Assembly (NCBI GenBank): GCA_902564385.1
Contig: CACFAT010000001.1
Location: 124,001 to 188,000 of the forward strand
From: an uncultured Pelagibacteraceae bacterium
Lineage (GTDB): Bacteria > Pseudomonadota > Alphaproteobacteria > Pelagibacterales > Pelagibacteraceae
Length of the DNA: 64,000 nucleotides
Reading direction: 5' to 3'
Position 1 is the first letter of the stretch; every line of letters starts with the position of its first letter. This document shows, one piece after another, positions 45,973 through 55,014 of this stretch. The position numbers were made by a program, and so were the translations under genes. The notes under the pieces were generated by a model that was not told the DNA's origin, did not search any database, and was given only the letters and a program-made list of their open reading frames with translations.

Positions 45973-47211
45973 ATGCGAATTGCAGTAATTGGATCAGGAA
46001 TCTCTGGTTTATCAGCAGCACAAAAGCTTTCCAAAAAACACCATGTTGATTTATTTGAAAGTGAAGATCATTTTGGTGGTCATTCATATACCTTAGATAC
46101 TTTAATCAATGGTAAAAAAGTTCCTGTAGATATTGGTTTTATTGTTTTTAATCATGAAACTTATCCAAATCTCATAAATTTTTTTAACGAATTAAAAATT
46201 GAAATTGAAAAAAGCGATATGTCATTTTCTGTTTCTGTAAAAGATACAAATTATGAATATTGTGGTAGAGGTTTAAACGGAATTTTTGCAAATAAAGTTA
46301 ATCTTTTTAATTTAAAATTTTTAAAAATGTTTTTTGATATTATAAATTTCTACAAAAAGTGTGATCAAATTAAAAGTTTAAATGAAGAGATTACTCTTGG
46401 TGAATTTCTTGAAAAAAATAAATGGTCAAAAAATTTTATTAATTTTCATCTAATCCCAATGGTTTCTGCTATCTGGTCTATGCCTCCAGTAGAAGCAAAT
46501 CAAATGCCAATTAAATTTTTTTTAAAATTTTTTCAAAATCACGGACTTTTTAAATTAAAAAATAGACCACAATGGTACACAGTCACCAACAGAAGTAGAA
46601 CTTATGTAGAGAAAGTATTAACTCAAATAAGTGGAGAATATTTTAAAAATTATAAGATTAGTTCGATAAAAAGAAATAAAATTGGTGTTCAAGTATATTA
46701 CGGTGCTAGTAACGAATTTTTTGACTATGATAAAGTTGTCATCGCTACTCATGCAGACGATGCATTGAAAATTTTGAGTGAGCCGACTGAGGATGAAAAA
46801 AAAATACTTTCAAATTTTAAATATAAATCCAATCTAGCAGTAATACATACTGACGATGTATGTATGCCAAAAAATAAAAAAGTTTGGTCTTCATGGAATT
46901 CCTCAATAGATAAATCAGATATTAGTAAGACATCATTAACTTATTGGTTGAACTTATTACAAAATCTGAAGACAGAAAAAAATATTTTCTTAACCTTAAA
47001 TCCTTTTTTTGAAATAGATCAAAAAAAAATCCTACAAAAAGTTACTTTTACCCACCCTTATTTTGATCAAGATGCTTTGAATAATCAAAAATTATTAAAA
47101 GAAATACAAAATAAAAGAAATGTATTGTTTTGTGGAAGTTATTTTGGTTACGGTTTTCATGAGGATGGAATAAAATCATCCATTAATATGATTGAAAACC
47201 TAAATGATTAA
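45973..47211 (+). CDS. FAD-dependent amine-oxidase-like oxidoreductase
   Basis: The 412-residue flavoprotein starts with a Rossmann GSGISGLSAAQKLS at residues 7-20 and an acidic strand end (FESEDHFGGHSY), as in the amine oxidase/protoporphyrinogen/phytoene desaturase-like group. VPVDIGFIVFNHETYPN is the second FAD contact, and the C-terminus CGSYFGYGFHEDGIKSS closes the FAD site. It is the first gene of a tight cluster with DUF1365, a Cfa-like methyltransferase, DUF3833 and further genes. In several proteobacteria the same set is linked to fatty acyl modification under singlet oxygen. The substrate is unproven. Confidence 0.85.
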   Translation: MRIAVIGSGISGLSAAQKLSKKHHVDLFESEDHFGGHSYTLDTLINGKKVPVDIGFIVFNHETYPNLINFFNELKIEIEKSDMSFSVSVKDTNYEYCGRGLNGIFANKVNLFNLKFLKMFFDIINFYKKCDQIKSLNEEITLGEFLEKNKWSKNFINFHLIPMVSAIWSMPPVEANQMPIKFFLKFFQNHGLFKLKNRPQWYTVTNRSRTYVEKVLTQISGEYFKNYKISSIKRNKIGVQVYYGASNEFFDYDKVVIATHADDALKILSEPTEDEKKILSNFKYKSNLAVIHTDDVCMPKNKKVWSSWNSSIDKSDISKTSLTYWLNLLQNLKTEKNIFLTLNPFFEIDQKKILQKVTFTHPYFDQDALNNQKLLKEIQNKRNVLFCGSYFGYGFHEDGIKSSINMIENLND

Positions 47212-47971
47212 AAATTCCAATATTTACGAAGGTAAAGTAATTCATAAAAGATTTAAGCCAAAATATCACTTTTTTAAATACAACGTTTTCTCACTCTTTT
47301 TAGATCTTGATGAAATTAATTTGATACAAAAAAAAATTAAAATTTTTTCTAACAATAGTTTTAATATTTTAAGTTTTTATGACAAAGATCACGGACCTAG
47401 AGATGGTAGTGATTTAAAAGCCTGGGTAATAGAAAATTTAAAATCAAACAACATTCAATTTGAAAACATAAAGGTAAAATTGCTTTGTTATCCTAGAATA
47501 TTTGGTTACGTATTTAATCCATTAAGTATTTTTTTCGTTTATGATAATCATTCAAAAATTATAGCTATATTGTATGAAGTAAAAAATACATTTGGTGAGC
47601 AACATACTTATATATTTAAAGTCAACGACGAAAAAATAATTACAAATAGTTGTGAGAAGAAGTTTTTTGTTTCGCCATTTATTGAAATGAAAAGTAAATA
47701 CAATTTTAGAATCCTCAAACCTGAAAAAATGTTATCCGTAATAATTGATCAAAGTGATAAGGAGGGAAAATTGTTATATGCTTCACAAGATGGGGTTGCA
47801 AAAGAAATTAACAATAAAAATATGCTTATATCTTATATTTCTCACCCTTTAATGACCTTTAAAGTTATTGCCGCAATTCATTTTGAAGCATTAAAATTAT
47901 GGTTAAAGGGAGTTAAGTTAGTTAAAAAAAACATAAAAATAAAAAATAATATTACGTTTGAAAAAAAATGA
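47204..47971 (+). CDS. DUF1365 family protein
   Basis: The 255-residue protein matches the DUF1365 pattern: YEGKVIHKRFKPKYHFFKYNVFSLFLDLDE, FYDKDHGPRDGSDLKAW, LLCYPRIFGYVFNPLSIFFVYD, EVKNTFGEQHTY and KFFVSPFIEMKSKYNF. The family has no fixed biochemical function but nearly always lies next to a cyclopropane synthase-like gene and an FAD oxidoreductase. It overlaps both neighbours (8 and 4 bases). I infer a step in membrane fatty-acid modification from this context. Confidence 0.92.
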   Translation: MIKNSNIYEGKVIHKRFKPKYHFFKYNVFSLFLDLDEINLIQKKIKIFSNNSFNILSFYDKDHGPRDGSDLKAWVIENLKSNNIQFENIKVKLLCYPRIFGYVFNPLSIFFVYDNHSKIIAILYEVKNTFGEQHTYIFKVNDEKIITNSCEKKFFVSPFIEMKSKYNFRILKPEKMLSVIIDQSDKEGKLLYASQDGVAKEINNKNMLISYISHPLMTFKVIAAIHFEALKLWLKGVKLVKKNIKIKNNITFEKK

Positions 47972-49047
47972 ATTTTAATCTTTTGTCAGATAAAATCGTA
48001 TTTAATTCTCTAAAACTAATAAAGCATGGATTTCTTGAAATTCAAAATCATGACAGCAAAATATATAAGTTTGGTAACGAGAGTGAACAATTAAGAGCAA
48101 AGATTAAAATTAACAAACCTGGTTTAACACTTCAAATAATAAAATCGGGAAGTGTAGGACTTGCAGAAGCGTACATGCGAAATGAATTTGAAACAGATAA
48201 TCTAACTAATCTAATAGAAATAACAGCTAAAAATATTTCAAAACATTATGATTTAGGAAATGATTTCTTTTCATTATGGTTGGATCCTTCACTTACTTAT
48301 TCAAGTGCAATTTTTGAAAAACAAAAAGACGATTTATTTTCTGCTCAACTAAATAAATATAAAAAGCTTACAGAATTAATAAAGCCAAACGTAGGAAATA
48401 AAATTTTAGAAATTGGCTGTGGCTGGGGTGGCTTTGCTGAATATGTGGGTAAAAATTATGATGTAAAATTAGATTGTATAACAATTTCTAAAGAGCAATT
48501 TGAATTTTCAAAAAAAAGAATATTTGAAAATGGATTGAATGAAAAAGTGAATATTTTTTTGAAAGATTATAGAGATGTAAAAGACAAATATGACTCTATC
48601 GCATCTATAGAAATGATAGAAGCGGTTGGGCAAAATTATTTAGTCAATTATTTTAAAAGTATTAAAAAAAATCTATCTGAGAACGGAAGTGCCGCGATAC
48701 AAGCGATAACAATCGATGATAGTTTATTTGACAGATATAAAACCAAAGAAGACTTTATACAAAAATACATATTTCCTGGAGGTTTTTTGCCATCAAAAAG
48801 AAAATTATATGATTTATCTAGTAGCAACGGTTTAGAAATTAAAAAATATGAGTCATATGGCTCTCACTATTCCAATACCTTAAAAATATGGAGAGATGAA
48901 TTCCTAAAAAAATGGGAAGAGATTTCAAAATATGGATTTGATAATAAATTTAAACGTATGTGGCATTTTTATTTGTCATATTGTGAAGCTGGGTTTAAAT
49001 CAAAGAATATAGATTTAATTCAATTTTCCATGCAAAATAAAATTTAA
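47968..49047 (+). CDS. cfa: Cyclopropane-fatty-acyl-phospholipid synthase-like methyltransferase
   Basis: The 359-residue SAM-dependent enzyme adds a methylene/methyl to acyl-chain double bonds of phospholipids. The Cfa hallmark is HYDLGNDFFSLWLDPSLTYSSAIF (residues ~90-113), then SAM motif KILEIGCGWGGFAEY and IEMIEAVGQNYLVNYF with the active-site Glu. The N-terminus is 20-40 residues shorter than E. coli Cfa. In this gene order the product may be a branched or furan-type precursor rather than a cyclopropane; sequence alone does not say. Confidence 0.88.
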   Translation: MNFNLLSDKIVFNSLKLIKHGFLEIQNHDSKIYKFGNESEQLRAKIKINKPGLTLQIIKSGSVGLAEAYMRNEFETDNLTNLIEITAKNISKHYDLGNDFFSLWLDPSLTYSSAIFEKQKDDLFSAQLNKYKKLTELIKPNVGNKILEIGCGWGGFAEYVGKNYDVKLDCITISKEQFEFSKKRIFENGLNEKVNIFLKDYRDVKDKYDSIASIEMIEAVGQNYLVNYFKSIKKNLSENGSAAIQAITIDDSLFDRYKTKEDFIQKYIFPGGFLPSKRKLYDLSSSNGLEIKKYESYGSHYSNTLKIWRDEFLKKWEEISKYGFDNKFKRMWHFYLSYCEAGFKSKNIDLIQFSMQNKI

Positions 49048-49048
49048 T

Positions 49049-49597
49049 ATGATTAACAAAAAATTTTTTAAAGTATTTTTATTGATAATTTTTACAGGAT
49101 TAATTACAAGCTGTATAAATAATCAATCTATGAAACCAGAAGATTTTAAAGATCAAAAACCAAGACTAATAATTGAAGAATATTTAAGCGGAAACGTCAA
49201 AGCTTGGGGTATACTACAAAATAGATCAGGTAAAGTTACAAGACAATTTTCAGCAGACCTAGACGGTAAGTGGGATGGCAAACAACTTATATTAGACGAA
49301 AAATTTATTTGGAATGATGGTGAAATACAAAATAGGCAATGGGTAATAGATAAAATTGATGAACATAATTACGAGGGAACTGCAGGCGATGTAGTTGGAA
49401 AGGCTAGGGGGTATTCATATGGCCCAGCATTTAAATTTGAGTATGTTTTGTTAGTTCCTGTGAAAGGAAAAAATATCAAAATTACTTTTGATGATTGGAT
49501 ATTTATGCAAGACGAAAGAGTAGCTATCAACAGAGCTAAGATGACAAAATTTGGAATTAAAGTTGCAGAGTTGACTGTGATGTTTGTTAAAGATTAA
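49049..49597 (+). CDS. DUF3833 lipoprotein
   Basis: The 182-residue protein has a lipoprotein signal: a hydrophobic helix then the lipobox L-I-T-S-C (residues ~20-24), so Cys24 is probably lipidated. The body matches DUF3833: PRLIIEEYLSGNVKAWGILQNRSGKVTRQFSADLDGKWDG, LILDEKFIWNDGEIQNRQWVI and GPAFKFEYVLLVPV. The family occurs with DUF1365/Cfa-like genes; the gene is 1 base after cfa. It could bind or present the lipid substrate in the envelope. Confidence 0.88.
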   Translation: MINKKFFKVFLLIIFTGLITSCINNQSMKPEDFKDQKPRLIIEEYLSGNVKAWGILQNRSGKVTRQFSADLDGKWDGKQLILDEKFIWNDGEIQNRQWVIDKIDEHNYEGTAGDVVGKARGYSYGPAFKFEYVLLVPVKGKNIKITFDDWIFMQDERVAINRAKMTKFGIKVAELTVMFVKD

Positions 49598-49599
49598 TT

Positions 49600-50358
49600 T
49601 TATTTTTTTTGTAATTTAGTTAATTTCCGTATTAAATAAAAATATAATCGATCAGGTATTATTTTTAAAAATTTAAGGATCAAAGTTAATTCTTTTGGGT
49701 AGTGTATTTCAAAATTAGAACCATTAATAAGCCCATCATAAATTTTGTCTGCCGAGAATTCTGGAGTTTTTAGAAAAGGCATCTTAAAATCATTCTTATC
49801 AGTCATTGGTGTTTTGATAAAACCTGGAGAAACTAAACAAACCCTCACGCCATATCTTCCAAAATCAAAATGTAAACTTTCAGCAAGATTACTTAAAGCA
49901 GCTTTGGATGGTCCATAGCCACTTGAGTTAGGTAAGCCTTTGTATCCTGCAATCGAAGATACAATGGTAATAATACCTTTTCCTCTTTCTCGAAAATGAG
50001 TTTCAACTGCTTTTATACAATTTAATGTTCCAAAAAAATTTACTTTAAATACATTTTCAATTTGCTCTACATCAATTTCTTTTTCTTTTTTTGGATCCCA
50101 AGTACCCGTAGAAAAAAAACAAATTTGGATGTCACCAAGTTCCTTTTTTATATTTTTAAAAACAGACTTACACTTTTCCTTATCATTTACATCAAGTGGA
50201 AACGATTTAATATTTTGATGCTTATCTTCGATTTCTTTTAATAAATTTTCTCTTCTTGCAGAAATAGCAACTGTCCATCCATTATTAGCAAATTTTAACG
50301 CAAGTGCTTTGCCAATTCCTGTACTTCCGCCGGTGATCCAAATTACTTTTTTATTCAT
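49600..50358 (-). CDS. Short-chain dehydrogenase/reductase
   Basis: The 252-residue SDR has the NAD(P) motif TGGSTGIGKALA (residues 7-18), an NNAG-like FFSTGTW segment, the catalytic Ser in IVSSIAGYKG, and the Tyr-x3-Lys in SSGYGPSKAALS (~residue 155). LVSPGFIKTPM closes the site. It is convergent with the DUF3833 gene but often accompanies this lipid cluster. The NAG motif is degenerate (FSTGTW). The substrate is unknown. Confidence 0.88.
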   Translation of the reverse strand: MNKKVIWITGGSTGIGKALALKFANNGWTVAISARRENLLKEIEDKHQNIKSFPLDVNDKEKCKSVFKNIKKELGDIQICFFSTGTWDPKKEKEIDVEQIENVFKVNFFGTLNCIKAVETHFRERGKGIITIVSSIAGYKGLPNSSGYGPSKAALSNLAESLHFDFGRYGVRVCLVSPGFIKTPMTDKNDFKMPFLKTPEFSADKIYDGLINGSNFEIHYPKELTLILKFLKIIPDRLYFYLIRKLTKLQKK

Positions 50359-50382
50359 ATTTAACTGCTGTATAGTACTTAA

Positions 50383-50850
50383 ATGCTAAAAAATAAAATT
50401 TTATCTTTTATTCTTTTTGCAATTACTACGTTTTCAGCTTCATTTATTGGAGGTTTGGTTACTATAAATTTTAAAGAACCTTGGTATTCAAATTTATCTA
50501 AACCTCAATACAATCCACCAGATTGGATATTTGGGCCAGTATGGACATTACTTTATTTATTTATGACAATAGCCATATGGAATGCGTGGCATAAAAACAC
50601 AAAAAATTTAAATATTGTATTTTTATATTTCATTCATCTTTTTTTTAATACAACTTGGAGTGTTGTTTTCTTTGGTTTCCATAATATTTCTTTAGCAATT
50701 TTAAATCTTGTTGTGTTAATTATATTTATTGTTTTATTGGTATTTAAATATAAGAATATAAGTCAATTAAGCATGTACTTGATGATTCCATATTTGCTAT
50801 GGTGTTGTTTTGCATTGCTTTTAAATATAAACATTTTTTTGATAAACTAA
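50383..50850 (+). CDS. tspO: TspO/MBR-family tryptophan-rich membrane protein
   Basis: The 155-residue protein has five hydrophobic helices and the TspO signature: PWYSNLSKPQYNPPDWIFGPVWTLLYLFM (residues ~33-61), NTTWSVVFFGFHN and PYLLWCCFALLLN. TspO binds tetrapyrroles and has been linked to light and oxygen signalling in Rhodobacter. It is divergent from the SDR gene and one base upstream of the FAD oxidase gene. This placement beside the lipid photoprotection cluster hints at stress signalling. Confidence 0.92.
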   Translation: MLKNKILSFILFAITTFSASFIGGLVTINFKEPWYSNLSKPQYNPPDWIFGPVWTLLYLFMTIAIWNAWHKNTKNLNIVFLYFIHLFFNTTWSVVFFGFHNISLAILNLVVLIIFIVLLVFKYKNISQLSMYLMIPYLLWCCFALLLNINIFLIN

Positions 50851-50851
50851 T

Positions 50852-51955
50852 ATGGATGATGTTGTAATAGTAGGTGGTGGTATAATTGGAGCTGCAACTG
50901 CATACTTTATGTCCAAAGAAGGCAGAAAAGTAAAAGTCATTGAAAGGGATCCAACTTATAAAACTGCATCATTCCCATTATCACTTGGTGGATTTAGGCG
51001 ACAGTTTTTTCAAAAAGAAAATATTCTTTTAGGAAAATTTGCAAGGGAATTTATATTTCAAATACCAGAATTATTGAAAACTGAAAAAAATCCAAATCCA
51101 ACAGCTAGCATGGTGCCCAATGGATATCTTCTAATGTTTGGACCAGATCATGCAGAAGAGCAATACAGAGCTTTAGAAAATCATAAAGAATGTGAAGCGG
51201 GTACAAAAAATATTAAAGGTTCTGAATTAAAAAACTATTTTCCTTACATTAATGAGGAAGGAATTGAAACTGCAACATTTACTGATAACAAGAGCGAGGG
51301 ATGGATTGATCCATTTTTATTTCATAGCGCTTTAAAGCATAAAGCAATTGATCTTGGGGCAGAATTTATTAAGGGAGAGGTTAAGAGCCTATCTGAAATT
51401 AATGCAAAGACAATTATTTCCGCAGCTGGGTGTTGGACTAAGGAACTACTTGAAGATATTCCTGTAGTACCTCAAAAACATACAGTCTTTAGAGTTAAAT
51501 GTCCTAAACATATTCCAGAGATGCCATTATCCGGAGATCTAACAACAGGAGTATATTGGAGACCAGAAGGAAAAGAATATTTAGCAGGTTCTCCAATTTC
51601 AGTTTTTGATGCAGAAGATCTCGAACCTGCATGGAATGATTTTGAAGAATTAGTTTGGCCTGCTCTTGCAAAAAGAATACCAGCATTTGAAGAACTCAAA
51701 TTAACAGGTGGATGGGCTGGATATTATGATTGTAACAAATTAGATAATAATGCTGTAGTTGGAAAACATCCAAAATATGAAAATGTTTACATGGCCTCAG
51801 GATTTACTGGCAGAGGTTTAATGCAAGCACCAGGAATTGGTAGAGCTCTAACTGAATTAATAACTACAGGCAGTTATCAAACTATAGATATTAGTGTTTT
51901 CGCAGTCGAAAGAGTATTAAATAGCTCTGCAAGACCCGAGCCCTACGTCTTATAA
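50852..51955 (+). CDS. DAO-family FAD-dependent oxidase/dehydrogenase
   Basis: The 367-residue flavoprotein starts with VVIVGGGIIGAATAYFMSKEG (GxGxxG) and continues with the FAD-contact strand KVIERDPTYKTAS. Further DAO-type segments are SLGGFRRQF, IISAAGCWT and the C-terminal MASGFTGRGLMQAPGIGRALTELI. Relatives oxidise N-methyl glycines, D-amino acids or glycine. It is cotranscribed with tspO (gap 1 base). A role in dimethylglycine/sarcosine metabolism would suit SAR11, but the substrate is not determined. Confidence 0.85.
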   Translation: MDDVVIVGGGIIGAATAYFMSKEGRKVKVIERDPTYKTASFPLSLGGFRRQFFQKENILLGKFAREFIFQIPELLKTEKNPNPTASMVPNGYLLMFGPDHAEEQYRALENHKECEAGTKNIKGSELKNYFPYINEEGIETATFTDNKSEGWIDPFLFHSALKHKAIDLGAEFIKGEVKSLSEINAKTIISAAGCWTKELLEDIPVVPQKHTVFRVKCPKHIPEMPLSGDLTTGVYWRPEGKEYLAGSPISVFDAEDLEPAWNDFEELVWPALAKRIPAFEELKLTGGWAGYYDCNKLDNNAVVGKHPKYENVYMASGFTGRGLMQAPGIGRALTELITTGSYQTIDISVFAVERVLNSSARPEPYVL

Positions 51956-52120
51956 TTTTTTTACGTAAACTCCCATCAAACCATTAAAAAAAGATACAGC
52001 AATTATAAGAATTTGGCCTTTTAGTGAGTAAAAATCAAATGATGGATAAAAACTGATAGCTATACTCAAAAAAATATAGGTTAATAAAAAGGGTCTATAA
52101 AATTTCTTTAAAAATTTCAT
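51950..52120 (-). CDS. 56-residue two-helix membrane protein
   Basis: The sole ORF in the 176-base gap before the MDR gene runs on the minus strand from the ATG at 52120 to a TAA at 51950, overlapping the DAO gene end by 6 bases. The product starts MKFLKKFYRPFLLTYIF, has two hydrophobic segments (about residues 9-22 and 36-52) and ends VYVKKL. It lies 11 bases downstream of the MDR gene, so it could be the last gene of that operon. No family recognised. Confidence 0.5.
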   Translation of the reverse strand: MKFLKKFYRPFLLTYIFLSIAISFYPSFDFYSLKGQILIIAVSFFNGLMGVYVKKL

Positions 52121-52131
52121 AAAAATTCTAA

Positions 52132-53139
52132 TTAAATTTTTACAAGCATTTTTCCTATGTTTTTGCCTTCTAATAAATCAATGAATGATTTTGGCGTATT
52201 TTCTATACCCTCGTAAACAGTTTCTTTAAATTTAATTTTATCTTCTAATAGCCATTTAGCCATATCAGTTTCAAACTGTTCTCGATCATTTTCATGATCA
52301 AAAATTATAAAACCTTTAATAGTTAGTCTTTTTACAAGAACATGAGCCATATTTTTTAAACCAGAGCCAGGATTAGTTGCATTCATTTGGGATATCCTTC
52401 CACAAATTACAATTCTTCCAAAGTTCTTCATTTGAAAAATAGCTGACTCTAAGAAATCGCCACCTACATTATCAAAATATAAATCAAATCCTTCAGGACA
52501 AACTTCTTTAAGATGCAAAACAAGATTTTCAATTTTTTTATAGTTAAACGCATGATCAATTTTTAAATCATTTTTCAGCCATTTAACTTTTTCATCTGAT
52601 CCTGTACTTGCAATTACTTTACAACCCATATTTTTTGCAATTTGACAAACAGTAGATCCAACACTACCTCCAGCTGAAGAAACAAGGATTGTTTGACCTG
52701 GTTTTAATTTACCATGTTTAAAAAGTCCTATATAAGCTGTATGACCTGTCATTCCAAGTGGACCCAGATATGTTTGTATCGGAATATTCATTGGCTCAAT
52801 TTTTTTTAGATCATTGGAATTACAAACAAAGTAATCTCTCATTCCGAAATTACTAAAAACAATATCTCCTTCTTTAAAATTTTTGTCTTTAGACTCTTTA
52901 ACTATACCTAAAGCATAACCTTCCATCTCTTCACCAATATTAAAAGGCGGTTTATAGTTTTTTCTTTCAGTCATCCTTGCCCTCATATAAGGATCAACTG
53001 AAATCCATAAATTTAAAACCAATATATTGTTCTTAGTATCTAAAGATATCTCCTTAGTTTTTATTTCAAAGTCAGTTTCTTTTGGTAAACCTGTCGGGAT
53101 ATAGTTTTTTAAAGCTACAAATTTGCTTGTTACAGGCAT
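52132..53139 (-). CDS. NADP-dependent MDR oxidoreductase (CurA/YncB-like)
   Basis: The 335-residue medium-chain reductase has the leukotriene B4 dehydrogenase-like pattern: VSVDPYMRARM near residue 52, then LGPLGMTGHTAYIGLFKHG, SSAGGSVGSTVCQIAKNMGCKVIAS (NADP motif AxxGxxG) and YFDNVGGDFLESAI. It lacks the zinc ligands of alcohol dehydrogenases. Family enzymes reduce activated double bonds of enones. It is preceded by msrA with a 3-base gap, which suggests shared stress function. Confidence 0.92.
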   Translation of the reverse strand: MPVTSKFVALKNYIPTGLPKETDFEIKTKEISLDTKNNILVLNLWISVDPYMRARMTERKNYKPPFNIGEEMEGYALGIVKESKDKNFKEGDIVFSNFGMRDYFVCNSNDLKKIEPMNIPIQTYLGPLGMTGHTAYIGLFKHGKLKPGQTILVSSAGGSVGSTVCQIAKNMGCKVIASTGSDEKVKWLKNDLKIDHAFNYKKIENLVLHLKEVCPEGFDLYFDNVGGDFLESAIFQMKNFGRIVICGRISQMNATNPGSGLKNMAHVLVKRLTIKGFIIFDHENDREQFETDMAKWLLEDKIKFKETVYEGIENTPKSFIDLLEGKNIGKMLVKI

Positions 53140-53142
53140 TAA

Positions 53143-53721
53143 TTATGATCCCCAAATAATATCAAGTATTCTCTCTCTTTTGCATGCTTTCTTATATTTT
53201 AAATAATTTTCTAAATATACTTGATAGTAATCTTGATGTTTATCCTCTGCTTTGTAAAAAATCTCAAATTCTTTAACATATGTTACTACCTTCTTTTTAA
53301 ATTTCTTTTCTAATCTTTTTATATCTTTATCAATTAAATCTTTCTGATAATCGTTTTCATAAAATGCTACAGATCTGTAGCTGTATCCTTTATCGCAAAA
53401 CTGGCCATAGGCATCAAATGGATCAATATTAAGCCAGAAGTTTTTTAAGAGTTCTTTATAGGATATTTTCTCTTTGTCATAAATTATTTCAACAACCTCA
53501 AAATGACCAGTATCTCCATAAGTGACTTCCCTATATGTTGGATTTGCAGTGATCCCTCCTGAGTAACCAGATATAACTTCTTCTACACCTTCCAACATTT
53601 CAAAAGATTCTTCCATGCACCAGAAGCAACCTCCTGCAAAATACGCTTTATCTTTTGAATGAGAGAATGATGTCGAGATAAGAAATAACAAAAAAAAGTA
53701 ATAAAATAACCTCATATACAA
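53143..53721 (-). CDS. msrA: Peptide-methionine (S)-S-oxide reductase, exported
   Basis: The 192-residue MsrA reduces S-sulfoxides of methionine. Residues ~1-20 are a signal-like hydrophobic helix, indicating periplasmic export. The catalytic motif GGCFWCMEESF puts Cys32 at the active site with Cys35 in CxxC. Other parts are GVEEVISGYSGGITANPTY, HFEVVEIIYD and SYRSVAFYEND, plus KHQDYYQVYLENY. MsrB, also exported, lies near 62.6 kb, which suggests a periplasmic methionine repair pair. Confidence 0.95.
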   Translation of the reverse strand: MYMRLFYYFFLLFLISTSFSHSKDKAYFAGGCFWCMEESFEMLEGVEEVISGYSGGITANPTYREVTYGDTGHFEVVEIIYDKEKISYKELLKNFWLNIDPFDAYGQFCDKGYSYRSVAFYENDYQKDLIDKDIKRLEKKFKKKVVTYVKEFEIFYKAEDKHQDYYQVYLENYLKYKKACKRERILDIIWGS

Positions 53722-53753
53722 AATATATAATAATGCGGGTTTAAATCTATGGT

Positions 53754-53792
53754 ATTAAAGGTAGCTACTTATTTAAGTAGCATACCTTTAAT
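53754..53792 (-). terminator. Hairpin after formate dehydrogenase gene
   Basis: A 17-pair stem with one bulged base and an ATTT loop (ATTAAAGGTAGCTACTT and its near-complement) lies 10 bases after the formate dehydrogenase stop and upstream of msrA. It lacks a strong T-tract on the minus strand, so it may act as a 3'-end stabiliser as much as a terminator. Confidence 0.65.
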
Positions 53793-53801
53793 AAATCTAT
53801 T

Positions 53802-55001
53802 TTATTTTTTTTGATATTTAGCAGCTTCTTCTGATCCACTAGTTGCAGACCCTTTACTGTAAGAATGCGCACCCATTCCTGCTAATTGGCCATCTTTTAC
53901 AATCAAATATTGATTTCTAATTTCTTTTCCTTCAAAGAAACATTCTAATATTTCTCTAACACCATCTGCATATCTTGCTTGAGCAGATAAAGATGTACCA
54001 GAAGTGTGTGGTGTCATTCCATGATTTGGCATTGTTCTCCACACATGATCATTTGGAGCGGGCTGAGGAAACCATACATCACCTGCGTAACCACTTAGTT
54101 GTCCACTTTTTAGGGCTTTAGCTATTGCATCTCGATTACAAATTTTACCTCTTGCAGTGTTAACTATGTATGCTCCTTTTTTCATTTTACTTATCATTTC
54201 ATCATCAAACAAATTTTCAGTTTCAGGATGAAGGGGGCAATTAATTGTAACAACATCACAAACTTTTACCATAGACTCCACTGATTCATGAAAAGTTAAG
54301 TTTAGTTCTTTTTCAACACTGTCAGGTAATTTATGTCTGTCAAAATAGTGCAAATGAACATCAAATGGTTTCATTTTTCTAAGTGCATCTAATCCGATTC
54401 TTCCAGCAGCAACGGTTCCTATATGCATTCCTTCAACGTCATAACTTCTCTGAACAGCATCTGCAATATTCCATCCGCCTTCATTAACTATTCTGTGTTG
54501 ATTGTGATAATCTCTAACCATTGAAACAATCATCATTACTATGTGTTCAGCAACTGATCTAGAATTACAGAAAGTTACTTCAACAACATCAATTTTATTA
54601 TCCATTGCTGCTTGCAAATCAACATGATCAGAACCTATTCCTGCTGTAATTGCCATCTTAAGGTTTTTAGCTTTAGCGATTCTCTCTTTAGTTAAATAAT
54701 AAGGGAAAAATGGTTGTGAGATAACAATATCAGCATCAACAATATGTTTATCCGCTTCGCATCCATCTCCATCTTTACTGTTAGTAACAACCAACTCGTG
54801 TCCATTACTCTCTAAAAACTTTCTCAAACCAAGTTCACCTGAAACACAACCAAGTAATTGGCCTGGTGTAAAATCTCTTCCTTTAGGCGATGGTAATGTC
54901 ATTCCATCTGGATATTTCTCTAATTTTGGTAAATCCGACAGAGGATAAGATTTAGGCATTCCTCCTTTTGGATCATCATACAATACACAAAGTACTTTCA
55001 T
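53802..55001 (-). CDS. fdh: NAD-dependent formate dehydrogenase
   Basis: The 399-residue cofactor-free enzyme oxidises formate to CO2 with NAD+. Its sequence matches the Pseudomonas sp. 101 type: MKVLCVLYDDPKGGMP, TAGIGSDHVDLQAA, EVTFCNSRSVAEHIVMM, NAD motif GTVAAGRIGLDALR, NTARGKICNRDA with catalytic Arg, YAGDVWFPQPAP and TPHTSGTSL with the catalytic His. Length equals the family norm. It would complete C1 oxidation from glycine or methyl compounds and yield NADH. AGGAG precedes the ATG; three ACTAGC repeats lie upstream. Confidence 0.97.
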   Translation of the reverse strand: MKVLCVLYDDPKGGMPKSYPLSDLPKLEKYPDGMTLPSPKGRDFTPGQLLGCVSGELGLRKFLESNGHELVVTNSKDGDGCEADKHIVDADIVISQPFFPYYLTKERIAKAKNLKMAITAGIGSDHVDLQAAMDNKIDVVEVTFCNSRSVAEHIVMMIVSMVRDYHNQHRIVNEGGWNIADAVQRSYDVEGMHIGTVAAGRIGLDALRKMKPFDVHLHYFDRHKLPDSVEKELNLTFHESVESMVKVCDVVTINCPLHPETENLFDDEMISKMKKGAYIVNTARGKICNRDAIAKALKSGQLSGYAGDVWFPQPAPNDHVWRTMPNHGMTPHTSGTSLSAQARYADGVREILECFFEGKEIRNQYLIVKDGQLAGMGAHSYSKGSATSGSEEAAKYQKK

Positions 55002-55014
55002 TTCTACTCCTATT

